64,000 bases of DNA from Streptomyces iranensis. GTDB taxonomy: Bacteria; Actinomycetota; Actinomycetes; Streptomycetales; Streptomycetaceae. Both the position numbers and the translations under genes were made by a program. Within the stretch, counting starts at the first letter, position 1. Each line of letters begins with the position of its first letter. The notes beneath the pieces were generated by a model. It worked only from the letters and a program-made list of their open reading frames with translations. It was not told the origin of the DNA and did not search any database. This document shows, piece after piece, positions 1-8,636 of the stretch. The stretch spans positions 117,556 through 181,555 of the forward strand of contig NZ_JAGGLR010000029.1 of assembly GCF_017874715.1 (NCBI RefSeq), given 5' to 3'.

Positions 1-894
1 GAAGGAGCCGCAGCCGGAGCCCTTGGCGAGGCAGTCCAGGGCGTCGTTGACGACCCCCGGCTCGACGTAGCCGGAGCCGGCGCCGCTGGTGGAGGCGGGC
101 ACGCCGATGCCCACCTGGGACGGGTCGAGGCCGTTCTCGAGCTGGATGCAGGCGAGGGCGGTGAGGAAGTCGACCGAGCCCTGTGAGTAGACCTTGCCGT
201 CACAGCCCAGCATCGAGCCGCTGTTGTAGTACTGCATGTTGACCACCGTCAGGAAGTCCTTGATCCCCAGGGCGGTCTTGAAGTACTCGGTGGACGCCGA
301 CTGCATGTCGATGGTCTGCGGCGCCATGGTGACCACGACATCGCTCTTCTTGTCGTGGACGGCCTTGAGGGCCTTGGTCATGTAGGTGGAGTTGACGCCG
401 TTCTCGAGGTCGATGTCGACGCCGTTGAAGCCGTACTTGTCCATCAGGCCGGTGATGGAGGAGGCGAAGGCGTCCGCCGAGGCGTCGTCGCTGACCGAGA
501 TGGTGCCCTTCTCGCCGCCGACGGAGATGATCACGGACTTCCCGGCCGCCTGCTTGGCCTTGATGTCGTCCTTGAACTGCTGCTCGTCGCTGTAGCCGGT
601 GGCGGGGTCGAGCTTGAAGTCGACCGCTCCGGGGGAGCCGGTGGCGTCGGCGAAGGCCACCGCGATGATGTCGTAGTCGTCCGGGACGTCCGAGAGCTTC
701 TGCTTCGTCGCGCCGTTGTCGAAGTTCTGCCAGTAGCCGGTGACGGCGTGCTCGGGGACGGCGGCGGCGTGCTGCCCCGCGTCCGGATGGTCCTCGGACG
801 CGTTGGCCGAGCCGGCGGATATGAGCCCTCCTGCGGCGAGGGCGACGACTGCGGCGGCTCCGAGCAGCCGCTTGGTGAACTGTGCGCGTACCAC
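1..894 (-). CDS. Secreted GH18 chitinase, C-terminus beyond window edge
   Basis: Hydrolyses beta-1,4-linked GlcNAc in chitin outside the cell. The 298 visible codons begin with a basic and hydrophobic signal peptide ending near SANA (about residue 32), then run directly into a GH18 barrel (HAVTGYWQNFDNG). The catalytic DxDxE motif is seen as GFNGVDIDLENG. There is no accessory carbohydrate-binding or FnIII domain, unlike the neighbour at 1133-2929, which is otherwise very similar. GTG at 894 was chosen because GGAGG lies 6 nt upstream. A DasR-type box lies about 80 nt upstream. The C-terminus runs off the window after GSGCGSF; the neighbour suggests about 30-35 residues are missing. Confidence 0.93.
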   Translation of the reverse strand, partial: MVRAQFTKRLLGAAAVVALAAGGLISAGSANASEDHPDAGQHAAAVPEHAVTGYWQNFDNGATKQKLSDVPDDYDIIAVAFADATGSPGAVDFKLDPATGYSDEQQFKDDIKAKQAAGKSVIISVGGEKGTISVSDDASADAFASSITGLMDKYGFNGVDIDLENGVNSTYMTKALKAVHDKKSDVVVTMAPQTIDMQSASTEYFKTALGIKDFLTVVNMQYYNSGSMLGCDGKVYSQGSVDFLTALACIQLENGLDPSQVGIGVPASTSGAGSGYVEPGVVNDALDCLAKGSGCGSF

Positions 895-973
895 GACAGC
901 CTCCGTACGTGGGGGGATGTGGGGGAGGTGGTGCCAGTGCGCGTTCAGGGGCCCCTGTGGCGTGCGTATAAGG

Positions 974-985
974 TGGTCCAGACCA
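974..985 (-). promoter_or_regulatory. TGGTCCAGACCA box upstream of first chitinase
   Basis: The perfect palindrome-like 12-mer matches the box of Streptomyces chitinase promoters and the core of the DasR responsive element (GlcNAc-responsive GntR repressor). On the minus strand a TTGACA-like hexamer lies just upstream of it, so the box sits within the promoter. Regulation is inferred from the motif. Confidence 0.75.
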
Positions 986-1081
986 ATAGCGTTGTCAAGC
1001 CCGCGCGATGTCTTCCCTGCACGTGAGGGTGAAAAATGCGGATGAGGGGGCCAAGAGCGGCTGCGCTCCCGGCCCCCTTGA

Positions 1082-1099
1082 CCCCTCCCGCGAGAGGGG
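1082..1099. terminator. Short hairpin after the 620-aa-class chitinase
   Basis: CCCCTC/GAGGGG arms form a short hairpin about 35 nt beyond the stop of the chitinase ending at 1133. It is followed by two direct copies of a GGGGCCGCGTCACG-like sequence. It is a weak terminator candidate without a U-tract. Confidence 0.35.
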
Positions 1100-1132
1100 C
1101 CGCGTCACGCCCCCGAAAGGGGCCGCGTCACG

Positions 1133-2929
1133 TTAGGGCAGGCCGTGGACCTTGGGGCCCACCCCGTTCGACCACGCGTTGCCGGCCGTCGCGTCCCAGT
1201 TGGTGGACCAGGTCATCGCGCCGCGCAGACCCGGGTAGGTCCGGGACGGTTTGAAGGAGCCGCAGTTCGTTCCTCGGGCCAGACAGTCCAGGGCGTTGTT
1301 CACGACCGCCGGGGAGACATAGCCGCTGCCCGCGCCCCGCGTCGAGGCGGGCAGGCCCAGGCCGACCTGGGACGGGGAGAGCCCGCCCTCCAACTGGATG
1401 CAGGCGAGGGCGGTGAGGAAGTCGACCGAGCCCTGTGAGTAGACCTTGCCGTCACAGCCCAGCATGGAACCGCTGTTGTAGTACTGCATATTGACCACCG
1501 TCAGGATGTCCTTGATGTTCAGCGCCGTCTGGAAGTAGGCGTTGGACGTGGACTGCATGTCGATGGTCTGCGGGGCCATGGTGATGACCAGGCCGGACCC
1601 GGCCTTCGCCGACAGGGAGCGCAGTGCCTGGGTCATATAGGTGGCGTTGAGGCCGTTCTCCAGGTCGATGTCGACGCCGTTGAAGCCGTACTCGCGCATC
1701 AGGGCGTAGACGGAGTTGGCGAAGTTGTTCGCGGAGGTGGAGTCATTGATCGAGACCGTGCCGTTCTGGCCGCCGATGGAGATCACGACGGACTTCCCGG
1801 CCGCCTGCTTGGCCTTGATGTCGTCCTTGAACTGCTGCTCGCTGCCATAGCCGACGGCGGGGTCGAGGGTGAAGTCGACCGCTCCGGGGGTGCCGGTGGC
1901 GTCCGCGAAGGCCACCGCGATGATGTCGTACTGGTTCTGGACCTCGCGCAGCTTCTGCACGGCCGCGCCGTTGTTGAAGTTCTGCCAGTAGCCGGTGACC
2001 GCGTGCTTGGGCACGGCGCCGCCGCCCCCGCCGCCTCCGGCCGAGGTGGTGCCCGTGACGGCGGCCGACCTGGGCGACTCGCCCGCCGCGTTGGTGGCGG
2101 TGACCTGGAACTGGTACGAGGTGGACGGCGCCAGTCCGGTCACGGTCGCGGAAGTGCCGCCGACCGACTGCACCCTGGAGCCGTCGCGGTAGACGTTGTA
2201 GCCGGTCGCACCGGTCACCGGGGACCAGGACAGATCGACGGATGACGAGGTGACGGCGCCGGCCTTGAGCCCGCTCGGCGCGCCCGGCACCGGATCGCCG
2301 GGGTCGCCGCCGGGGCCGGACAGGCTGATGTCGTCGGCGTAGTAGGCGGGCTGGCCGTACCAGCCGTGGGTGTAGACGGTGACCGAGGTGGTGTTGGCGC
2401 CGGTGGTGAAGCCGGTGCTGAGCTGCTGCCAGCCGGTCGCGGAGGGCGTCCAGGCCGAGACGTCGGTGGTGCCGGTGCCGCTCGCGCCGAGGTACACATA
2501 GCTGCCCTGGACCCAGGCGCTGAGGGTGTACGAGGAGTTGGGCTTGACGGCCACGGTCTGGGCGCAGCGGGCGTTGTCCGAGCCCGCCGGGGTGGCCTTG
2601 AGGGCGGCCGAGCCGCTGTGGACGGGGCTCGCGACCGTGGTGCCGCTCCCGGCCGAGCAGGTCCAGCCGCTGAGGCCGGACTCGAAGCCGGGGTTCTGGG
2701 CGAGGTTGGCGGCCGCGGCACTTGAGGCGGTGCCCTCGTCGGCGCGCGAGGTGGCGCTTGAGGCGGCGCGCGAGGTGGCGCTTGAGGTGGCGCTCGGGGT
2801 GGCGCCCGAGGCGGTGCCTCCGAGGGCGACAAGTGCGGTCGCGCTCAGCGCGGTGGCGGCGAACGCACCGGTCAGCCGGGCGAGGTTGCGTCTGAGTCGG
2901 TTGGGGCGGGGGCGTGGGACACGGTCCAT
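1133..2929 (-). CDS. Secreted multidomain GH18 chitinase (CBM-like, FnIII, GH18)
   Basis: Extracellular chitinase of 598 aa. An N-terminal arginine-rich stretch and signal sequence is followed by an Ala/Ser/Thr-rich linker, a beta-sandwich carbohydrate-binding-like module (NLAQNPGFESGLSGW, about 75-210), an FnIII domain (about 215-300), a glycine linker and a GH18 catalytic domain with GFNGVDIDLENG. The start was set at ATG 2929, preceded by GGAGG, rather than further upstream, because the extra N-terminal residues lack a ribosome-binding site and precede the signal peptide. The gene sits tandem with the chitinase at 1-894 and has its own DasR-type box. Stretches of the catalytic domain are nearly identical at DNA level to the neighbour, suggesting recent duplication or gene conversion. 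Confidence 0.94.
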   Translation of the reverse strand: MDRVPRPRPNRLRRNLARLTGAFAATALSATALVALGGTASGATPSATSSATSRAASSATSRADEGTASSAAAANLAQNPGFESGLSGWTCSAGSGTTVASPVHSGSAALKATPAGSDNARCAQTVAVKPNSSYTLSAWVQGSYVYLGASGTGTTDVSAWTPSATGWQQLSTGFTTGANTTSVTVYTHGWYGQPAYYADDISLSGPGGDPGDPVPGAPSGLKAGAVTSSSVDLSWSPVTGATGYNVYRDGSRVQSVGGTSATVTGLAPSTSYQFQVTATNAAGESPRSAAVTGTTSAGGGGGGGAVPKHAVTGYWQNFNNGAAVQKLREVQNQYDIIAVAFADATGTPGAVDFTLDPAVGYGSEQQFKDDIKAKQAAGKSVVISIGGQNGTVSINDSTSANNFANSVYALMREYGFNGVDIDLENGLNATYMTQALRSLSAKAGSGLVITMAPQTIDMQSTSNAYFQTALNIKDILTVVNMQYYNSGSMLGCDGKVYSQGSVDFLTALACIQLEGGLSPSQVGLGLPASTRGAGSGYVSPAVVNNALDCLARGTNCGSFKPSRTYPGLRGAMTWSTNWDATAGNAWSNGVGPKVHGLP

Positions 2930-3010
2930 GACTGCCTCCGTGGGGGAATCCGTTGGGAAGCCGGTGTGAAGGAGGAGCTTGCGGACGGTGGCCACCGTGT
3001 GAACGTAACG

Positions 3011-3022
3011 TGGTCCAGACCA
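3011..3022 (-). promoter_or_regulatory. TGGTCCAGACCA box upstream of second chitinase
   Basis: Same 12-mer as at 974, about 80 nt upstream of the ATG. The flanks are also conserved (CCAAT on one side, then TTGTCAAG; TTGACAAG on the minus strand as a -35-like element). The shared box predicts co-regulation of both chitinases by GlcNAc/DasR. Confidence 0.75.
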
Positions 3023-3210
3023 ATGCCCTTGTCAAGGGGATGCGCGCGCTTGAGGATCGGGCCTGGAGTGCGTAACCCAGAGGAACTGTTCTCTCACGCC
3101 GTTTTCGTGGATAAAGTGACGACGCACCAGGACAGGGGCAGTAACAGACAGGGGCAGTAACGACCTGCGGCCGCCGCCGCTCGGCGCCGATGTGAGACGG
3201 GGTAGCCGAC

Positions 3211-4116
3211 GTGCCCACCGCGATAGCAGTCACCGGCCGTGAGCTGGTGCTTCCGCCGCCCGACGGGCAGACCCCGTCGGCCGTCGTGCTCCGCCCGCCG
3301 GACGCACAGTCACTCGACGACGCCCTCGCCGAGGTCGGGACCCTCCTCGACCAGCAGGGCTATCTCGTCGTGCTCTACCCCGCCGCGACCCCCGCGGCCG
3401 TGATCCGCAGGCTCCACACCGTGCGCTCCGTCCTGGAGAGCGACCGGATGGCGCTGCTGCCGCTCGAACTGCCGCCGCTGGCCGTCGCCGTATTAGCCCG
3501 TCAGCTGCGCCAGCTGTCCATATCCGACTTCAGCCCCGGCGTCCTGGCGTGCGCCGCCCGGCTGCTCTCCCACTACATCCACGCGGGCGCGCTGCTGGGC
3601 AGCGTCGCCAAGCTGGACCGGGTCCCGGTCAGCCTCACCTCGCACGTCAAGTCCTGGGTGCCCGGCGCCCACTTCGGGGTGCTCGCCCACCCCGCCCCGC
3701 ACCTGGTCAAGGTCGGCGGCGCGACCGAGCTGCCCGCCCCCGGGTACGCCACCGCCATGACGATCGCCCGGGGCCAGCTCAGCAGCCACGGTTACGGGGG
3801 CGGCGGCGCGGGCCACGACGACTGGGTCACCGGCGCCCTCGCCCCCGCCTGGGGCGTACGCGGCGTGGCGGAGGTGCCGCTGCCCGCCGAGTCGGCGCGC
3901 TGGTGGGGCACCCCGAAGCTGATCGAGTTCGCCGCGGCCATCCCGGACCTCTCGGTCCTCTACCAGCTCGTGGCCTCCGTACGGAGAGAGGAGTGCCACT
4001 GGTGCGGCTTCGAACTCATCGGTGACCGCTGCGCCTTCTGCTCCTGCCCGGTGGCCCGCGGCGATGAGATCCCCGCACTGCTCACGACCCAACGTCCCGC
4101 CCTGACCAGCCGGTAA
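3211..4116 (+). CDS. Unknown protein at the head of the Tad locus, C-terminal Cys-rich knuckle
   Basis: A 301-aa protein that I do not recognise as a named family. It is mostly hydrophilic with no signal peptide or membrane segment. The C-terminus has CHWCGFELIGDRCAFCSC (about 265-282), four or five cysteines arranged like a zinc ribbon. It ends 26 nt before the CpaB gene and points the same way, so it is probably co-transcribed with the pilus genes. A GTG at 3211 is the furthest upstream plausible start; its ribosome-binding site is weak. A cytoplasmic regulatory or assembly-accessory role is only a guess. Confidence 0.75.
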   Translation: MPTAIAVTGRELVLPPPDGQTPSAVVLRPPDAQSLDDALAEVGTLLDQQGYLVVLYPAATPAAVIRRLHTVRSVLESDRMALLPLELPPLAVAVLARQLRQLSISDFSPGVLACAARLLSHYIHAGALLGSVAKLDRVPVSLTSHVKSWVPGAHFGVLAHPAPHLVKVGGATELPAPGYATAMTIARGQLSSHGYGGGGAGHDDWVTGALAPAWGVRGVAEVPLPAESARWWGTPKLIEFAAAIPDLSVLYQLVASVRREECHWCGFELIGDRCAFCSCPVARGDEIPALLTTQRPALTSR

Positions 4117-4142
4117 CGTCCCCGAACGAGGTTGTGCGACCC

Positions 4143-4847
4143 ATGAATTCACGCCAGCGCCGCGGAGTCATCCTGCTGCTCCTGTCGGTCCTGTGTGCCG
4201 TCGGCGCCTTCGCCGGAGTCCTCTCCGTCGTCAACGACGTGGAGTCGAAGGTCGGCCCGGAGACCACGGCCTACAAGCTCACCTCGGACGTCAAGCCGTA
4301 CAAGGCGCTGGACGCGGGGGAGTTCGAGAAGGTCTCGATGCCCAAGCGCTATGTGCCCTCGACCGCCGTCACCGATCTCGACGAGCTACGCGGGAAGATC
4401 GCGGTGACCCAGCTGACCAAGGGGTCGCTGCTCCAGCGCGACATGATCGTGAGCCGGCCCGCCCTGAAGCCCGGACAGCAGGAGATCGCGATCATGGTCG
4501 ACGCGGCGACCGGTGTCGCGGGCAAGATCACCCCGGGGGCCAGGGTCAACATCTACGCCACCTTCGAGGGCAGCACCCAGGGCGAGAAGCCGGTCTCCAA
4601 GCTGATCGTCGCGGGCGCCGAGGTGCTCGACCTCGGCAAGATCACCGCCCTGGAGCCCGACCAGGACGACAAGCGGCGGATCGACGAGGCCGTGCCGATC
4701 ACCTTCGCGCTCGACACCAGGAACGCCCAGCGCGTCGCGTACGCCGAGTCGTTCGCCTCGCATGTGCGGCTCGCGCTGGTCGCGCCCGGCGGGGGCCCCT
4801 CCATAGACCCCGACGACCGCACCTACACCCTCGACGGCGACAAATGA
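4143..4847 (+). CDS. cpaB: Flp pilus assembly protein CpaB/RcpC
   Basis: Periplasm-like (extracytoplasmic) Tad assembly factor of 234 aa. An N-terminal membrane anchor (about residues 8-28) is followed by a SAF-type domain (YKALDAGEFEKVSMPKRYVP, then GSLLQRDMIV) and an RcpC-like region (ITPGARVNIYATF). In diderms RcpC works with the secretin; no secretin gene is visible here. ATG 4143 is preceded by GAGG at 11 nt; an in-frame GTG at 4134 is an alternative. The gene ends 16 nt before the TadZ-type gene. Confidence 0.85.
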   Translation: MNSRQRRGVILLLLSVLCAVGAFAGVLSVVNDVESKVGPETTAYKLTSDVKPYKALDAGEFEKVSMPKRYVPSTAVTDLDELRGKIAVTQLTKGSLLQRDMIVSRPALKPGQQEIAIMVDAATGVAGKITPGARVNIYATFEGSTQGEKPVSKLIVAGAEVLDLGKITALEPDQDDKRRIDEAVPITFALDTRNAQRVAYAESFASHVRLALVAPGGGPSIDPDDRTYTLDGDK

Positions 4848-4863
4848 GTGAGGAGGTGCCGCG

Positions 4864-6609
4864 GTGACGATCAGAATTCTGCCGGCCGTCGGCGACCCCG
4901 ACGCCGCCCACTCCCTCAGCGGGCTGCTCGGCCAGCTGCCCGGTGTCGAACCGTCGGCGCCGGTGGGCGATTCGACCCTGCTGCTCGACACCCTCGCCTC
5001 GCTGGCCGCCGCCTCCCTGGAGGAGCTGCCGGAGGTCGTCCTCGTCCATGAGCGCATCGGCCCGGCCCCGGCGCTGGAGCTGATCCGCGAGATCGCGCTG
5101 CGCTTCCCGGCGGTGGGCGTGGTGCTGGTGACCGCCGACGCGGGGCCCGCGCTGTACTCGGCCGCCATGGACGCCGGGGCCCGCGGCATCGCCGGGATAC
5201 CGCTGGGGTACGAGGAGCTGACGGCCCGCGTGCAGGGCGCCGCCCAGTGGGCCACGGGCGTGCGGCGCCATCTCGGGGGCGGCGGCGATCCGTATCCCGC
5301 CGGGCCCGGCGGCAAACTGGTCGCGGTCGCGGGCGCCAAGGGCGGGGTCGGCACCACCGTGACCGCCGTACAGCTCGCGCTCGCCGCGCGGGCCGCGGGC
5401 CGTAAGGTCGCGCTGGTCGACATGGACCTCCAGTCCGGGGACGTCGCCTCATACCTCGACGTCCAGTTCCGGCGCTCGATCGCCGATCTGGCGCAGATCA
5501 ACGACATCTCGCCGCGAGTGCTCCAGGACGCGGTGTTCACCCACCAGACCGGGCTCGGGCTGCTGCTCGCGCCGGGCGAGGGCGAGCGCGGCGAGGAGGT
5601 GACCGACCGCACCGCCCGGCAGGTCATCGGCGCGCTGCGGTCGCGCTTCGAGATCGTGATCGTCGACTGCGGTACGCAGATGACCTCCGCGGGCGCCGCC
5701 GCCGTGGAGCTCGCGGACATCGCGCTGCTGGTGACCACCCCGGACGTGGTCGCGGTGCGCGCCGCCAAGCGCATGGTCCGGCTCTGGGACCGGCTCCAGA
5801 TCCGCAAGGCGGAGGAGACCGTGACCGTGGTCAACCGGCACACCCGCAGCGCGGAGATCCAGCCGCAGCTGGTTCAGCGGGCCACCGGCACGACCGTGGC
5901 GCGTACGGCGATCCCGGCCGGTTTCAAGGAGCTGCAACCCGCCGTCGACTCGGGCCGGATGCACGATCTGGACGCCAAGTCGGCCGTCAAACAGGCGCTG
6001 TGGGGGCTGGCCGGTGAGCTGGGCCTGGTGGAGGCGGCGCCCCCGGGCGGCGGCCGCCGCGCCGCCCACCGGGGCGGCCACGCGGCCGGGGGCGGCGGCG
6101 AGCGCGTGCTGCCGGGGCTGCGGCGGCGCCACGCCATAGAGGCGGGCGGCGACCCGGCGCAGGGCGGCGTGGGCGACGGCACCGACGCGCTGAACGAGAT
6201 CGCCCCTCCGTCCACCAGGAGCTTCCTGCGCAAGCGGGGCGGCGGTGACCGGGGCCAGGTGACGGTCGAGTTCCTGGGCGTCCTGCCGCTGGCCCTGACC
6301 GTGCTCGCGGTCATCTGGCAGCTGGTGCTGGTGGGTTACACGTACTCGCTGGCGGGCAACGCCGCCGACAAGGGCGCCCGCGCGGGCGCCGCCAAGGGCG
6401 CGGGCGCCTGCCAGGACGCGGCCGCGAAGGACATCCCCGGCTCCTGGAACGCCGACATCGAGTGCGGCGGCGGCGACGGCACGGTCTACAAGGCCACCGT
6501 CAAGCTCCACGTCCCGATCCTCTTCCCGGGCGCCGCCGACTTCCCCTGGACGGTCACGGGCACGGCGGGCGCGGCGGACGAGACCGACCTGGCGGGCGGA
6601 GGAGAGTGA
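4864..6609 (+). CDS. CpaE/TadZ-type ATPase fused to a TadE-like pseudopilin
   Basis: A 581-aa protein with two parts. Residues about 1-130 resemble a receiver-like domain. Residues about 150-400 are a MinD/ParA-type ATPase with deviant Walker A AKGGVGTT (about 158-165), VDMDLQSGD and IVDCG, as in CpaE/TadZ, which localises the Tad machine. After a Gly/Ala/Arg-rich linker, residues about 455-581 form a TadE-like pseudopilin: RGQVTVEFLGVLPLALTVLA carries a prepilin-peptidase site (cleavage expected after Gly464, Glu at +5, Phe at +6) and a membrane helix. There is no stop codon between the parts. An in-frame GTG in the linker could allow separate initiation, and cleavage at Gly464 could separate the parts. 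The next gene encodes another TadE. Confidence 0.85.
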   Translation: MTIRILPAVGDPDAAHSLSGLLGQLPGVEPSAPVGDSTLLLDTLASLAAASLEELPEVVLVHERIGPAPALELIREIALRFPAVGVVLVTADAGPALYSAAMDAGARGIAGIPLGYEELTARVQGAAQWATGVRRHLGGGGDPYPAGPGGKLVAVAGAKGGVGTTVTAVQLALAARAAGRKVALVDMDLQSGDVASYLDVQFRRSIADLAQINDISPRVLQDAVFTHQTGLGLLLAPGEGERGEEVTDRTARQVIGALRSRFEIVIVDCGTQMTSAGAAAVELADIALLVTTPDVVAVRAAKRMVRLWDRLQIRKAEETVTVVNRHTRSAEIQPQLVQRATGTTVARTAIPAGFKELQPAVDSGRMHDLDAKSAVKQALWGLAGELGLVEAAPPGGGRRAAHRGGHAAGGGGERVLPGLRRRHAIEAGGDPAQGGVGDGTDALNEIAPPSTRSFLRKRGGGDRGQVTVEFLGVLPLALTVLAVIWQLVLVGYTYSLAGNAADKGARAGAAKGAGACQDAAAKDIPGSWNADIECGGGDGTVYKATVKLHVPILFPGAADFPWTVTGTAGAADETDLAGGGE

Positions 6610-6610
6610 G

Positions 6611-7213
6611 ATGACCCGTCACGTCCTCAGCCATGGACGCCCCACGATGGTGCCCGGCCATGGACGCCCCACGACGATGCTCGGCCATGGGCGCCCGACG
6701 ATGGCGCTCGGCCATGGACGCCCCACGACGGCGCCCAGCCGCCGTAGCCGTCCGGCGGCGGCCACGGCCCCGGGCCGGGTGGGGCGGCGCCGCGGCGCGT
6801 CGCGTCGGGGGCGGGGTGACGCCGGGTCGGCGTCCATCGAGTTCCTCGGGTTTCTGCCGGTCCTCATCCTCGTCGCGCTCGCCGCCGTGCAGCTCGGCAT
6901 CGCCGCGTACGCCGCGCAGCAGGCCGGGACCGCGGCGCGGGCGGCGGCGCGGACGGCGTCGCTGGACGAGCCGCGGACCAGCCCGCAGGCCGCCGGGAAG
7001 GCGGCGATCAGCGGGTGGCTGGCCGACGGGGCGAGCATCGGCAGCGGGGGCTGCGGGGGCGGGGAGGCGCAGGCCACCGCGACCGTGGAGATCCCCTCCG
7101 TCATCCCCGGCTTCGACTTCGGCAGCGCCGAGAAGAGCGCCACCATGCCCTGCGACGACGGAGACGGCGGTACGGGCGACCTGGCGTCGGCCGCGTTGGG
7201 AGGCGAACGATGA
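6611..7213 (+). CDS. TadE-like pseudopilin with N-terminal repeats
   Basis: A minor pseudopilin of the Tad system, 200 aa. AGSASIEFLGFLPVLILVAL (from residue 71) gives the expected processing site after Gly72 with Glu at +5, followed by the transmembrane helix. The region after it has Cys residues (GSGGCGGG and MPCDD) that could pair outside the cell. The N-terminal leader is unusually long (72 aa) and holds four copies of a nine-residue GHGRPT-type repeat encoded by 27-bp tandem repeats. The start ATG at 6611 lies 1 nt after the previous stop with GGAGGAGAG upstream. The stop overlaps the start of cpaF (ATGA). Confidence 0.82.
   Translation: MTRHVLSHGRPTMVPGHGRPTTMLGHGRPTMALGHGRPTTAPSRRSRPAAATAPGRVGRRRGASRRGRGDAGSASIEFLGFLPVLILVALAAVQLGIAAYAAQQAGTAARAAARTASLDEPRTSPQAAGKAAISGWLADGASIGSGGCGGGEAQATATVEIPSVIPGFDFGSAEKSATMPCDDGDGGTGDLASAALGGER
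6631..6738. repeat. Four 27-bp tandem repeats inside the tadE leader
   Basis: CCATGGACGCCCCACGA-type units begin at 6631, 6658, 6685 and 6712, an exact 27-bp period with a few substitutions. Each unit encodes nine residues, so length changes would keep the frame. Confidence 0.9.
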
Positions 7214-8628
7214 GCCTGCGGGCCCGTATCACCGCGCCCGAGGGGCCCGGCGAGGGCAGCGGGCGCCAGGACGGGCAGCTCGTCTCCGCCTACCGCGCCA
7301 AGCTGCTGGAGGAGATCGACCTCGCCGAGATGTCCTCGCTCTCCACCGCCGAGCGCCGCTCCCGGCTGGAGCGCGTGCTCGGCCACATCATCAGCCGCGA
7401 GGGCCCGGTGCTGTCCACCAGCGAGCGCTCCCAGCTGATCCGCCGGGTGGTGGACGAGGCGCTCGGCCTCGGGGTGCTCGAACCGCTCCTCGAGGACGCC
7501 TCCATCACCGAGATCATGGTCAACGGCCCGGACCAGATCTTCGTGGAGCGCGCGGGCCGGGTCGAGCTGGTCCCCGTCCGCTTTGCCTCCGAAGAGCAGC
7601 TGATGCAGACCATTGAGCGCATCGTCTCCACGGTCAACCGCCGCGTGGACGAGTCGAATCCGATGGTCGACGCCCGGCTCCCCTCCGGTGAGCGCGTCAA
7701 CGTGATCATCCCGCCGCTCGCCCTCACCGGTGCCACGCTCACCATCCGCCGCTTCCCCCGCGCCTACACCCTCCATGAGCTGATCGGCATGGGCACGCTG
7801 GACGAACAGATGCTGATGCTGCTCGCGGCGCTGGTGCGGGCCAAGTTCAACGTCGTGGTCTCCGGCCCCACCGGATCCGGCAAGACCACGCTGCTCAACG
7901 CCCTCTCCGGGCTGATCCCCGATGGGGAGCGCATCATCACCGTCGAGGACGCCGCCGAACTCCAGCTCCAGCAGACCCATGTCATCCGGCTGGAGTCCCG
8001 GCCGCCCAACGTCGAGGGCAAGGGCCGGATCACCATCCGCGACCTGGTCCGCAACTCCCTCCGGATGCGCCCCGACCGCATCATCGTCGGCGAGGTGCGC
8101 GGCGGTGAGACCCTCGACATGCTCCAGGCCATGTCCACCGGCCACGACGGTTCGCTGGCCACCGTCCACGCCAACAGCGCCGAGGACGCGCTGATGCGGC
8201 TCCAGACGCTCGCCTCCATGTCGGACGTGGCGATCCCCTACGAGGCGCTGCGGGACCAGATCAACAGCGCCGTGGACTGCATCGTCCAGCTCGTCCGGCA
8301 CGCCGACGGCTCGCGGCGGATCAGCGAGATCGCGCTGCTCGACAGCCATGGCCACGAGTCGTACCGCATCGCCACCGTCTGCCGCTTCGACGCCCAGCCG
8401 ATGGGCGCGGACCGGGTGGTGCACGGGCGGTTCGGCTACTTCCCGCTGCCGGAGCGGGTCGCCGAGCGGCTGCGAATGGCCAGCGAGCCGGTGCCGCCCG
8501 CCTTCGGCGTGGCCGCCTTCCCGGCACAGCTGGCCACCCGCGCGGCCGGGTACGACCCGTACGACCGTCCCCCGTTCGGCCGGCCCCCACAGGACCGACC
8601 CCCGTTCGACCCCAGGGACCGGAGGTAG
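7210..8628 (+). CDS. cpaF: Tad secretion ATPase CpaF/TadA
   Basis: Hexameric GspE/VirB11-type ATPase that powers Flp pilus assembly at the inner face of the membrane. The 472-aa protein has an N-terminal helical domain (about 25-110), the N2 domain with ITEIMVNGPDQIFVE and an ATPase core. Walker A is GPTGSGKTTLLN (from about residue 219). An Asp box (ITVEDAAELQL), Walker B-like DRIIVGEVRGGE and the His box (TGHDGSLATVHANS) follow. The ATG at 7210 overlaps the previous stop by 4 nt and has GGAGG upstream. The C-terminus is Pro/Arg/Asp-rich (PPFGRPPQDRPPFDP) beyond the conserved core. The TadB gene follows after 8 nt. Confidence 0.95.
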   Translation: MSLRARITAPEGPGEGSGRQDGQLVSAYRAKLLEEIDLAEMSSLSTAERRSRLERVLGHIISREGPVLSTSERSQLIRRVVDEALGLGVLEPLLEDASITEIMVNGPDQIFVERAGRVELVPVRFASEEQLMQTIERIVSTVNRRVDESNPMVDARLPSGERVNVIIPPLALTGATLTIRRFPRAYTLHELIGMGTLDEQMLMLLAALVRAKFNVVVSGPTGSGKTTLLNALSGLIPDGERIITVEDAAELQLQQTHVIRLESRPPNVEGKGRITIRDLVRNSLRMRPDRIIVGEVRGGETLDMLQAMSTGHDGSLATVHANSAEDALMRLQTLASMSDVAIPYEALRDQINSAVDCIVQLVRHADGSRRISEIALLDSHGHESYRIATVCRFDAQPMGADRVVHGRFGYFPLPERVAERLRMASEPVPPAFGVAAFPAQLATRAAGYDPYDRPPFGRPPQDRPPFDPRDRR

Positions 8629-8636
8629 CAGGGCCC

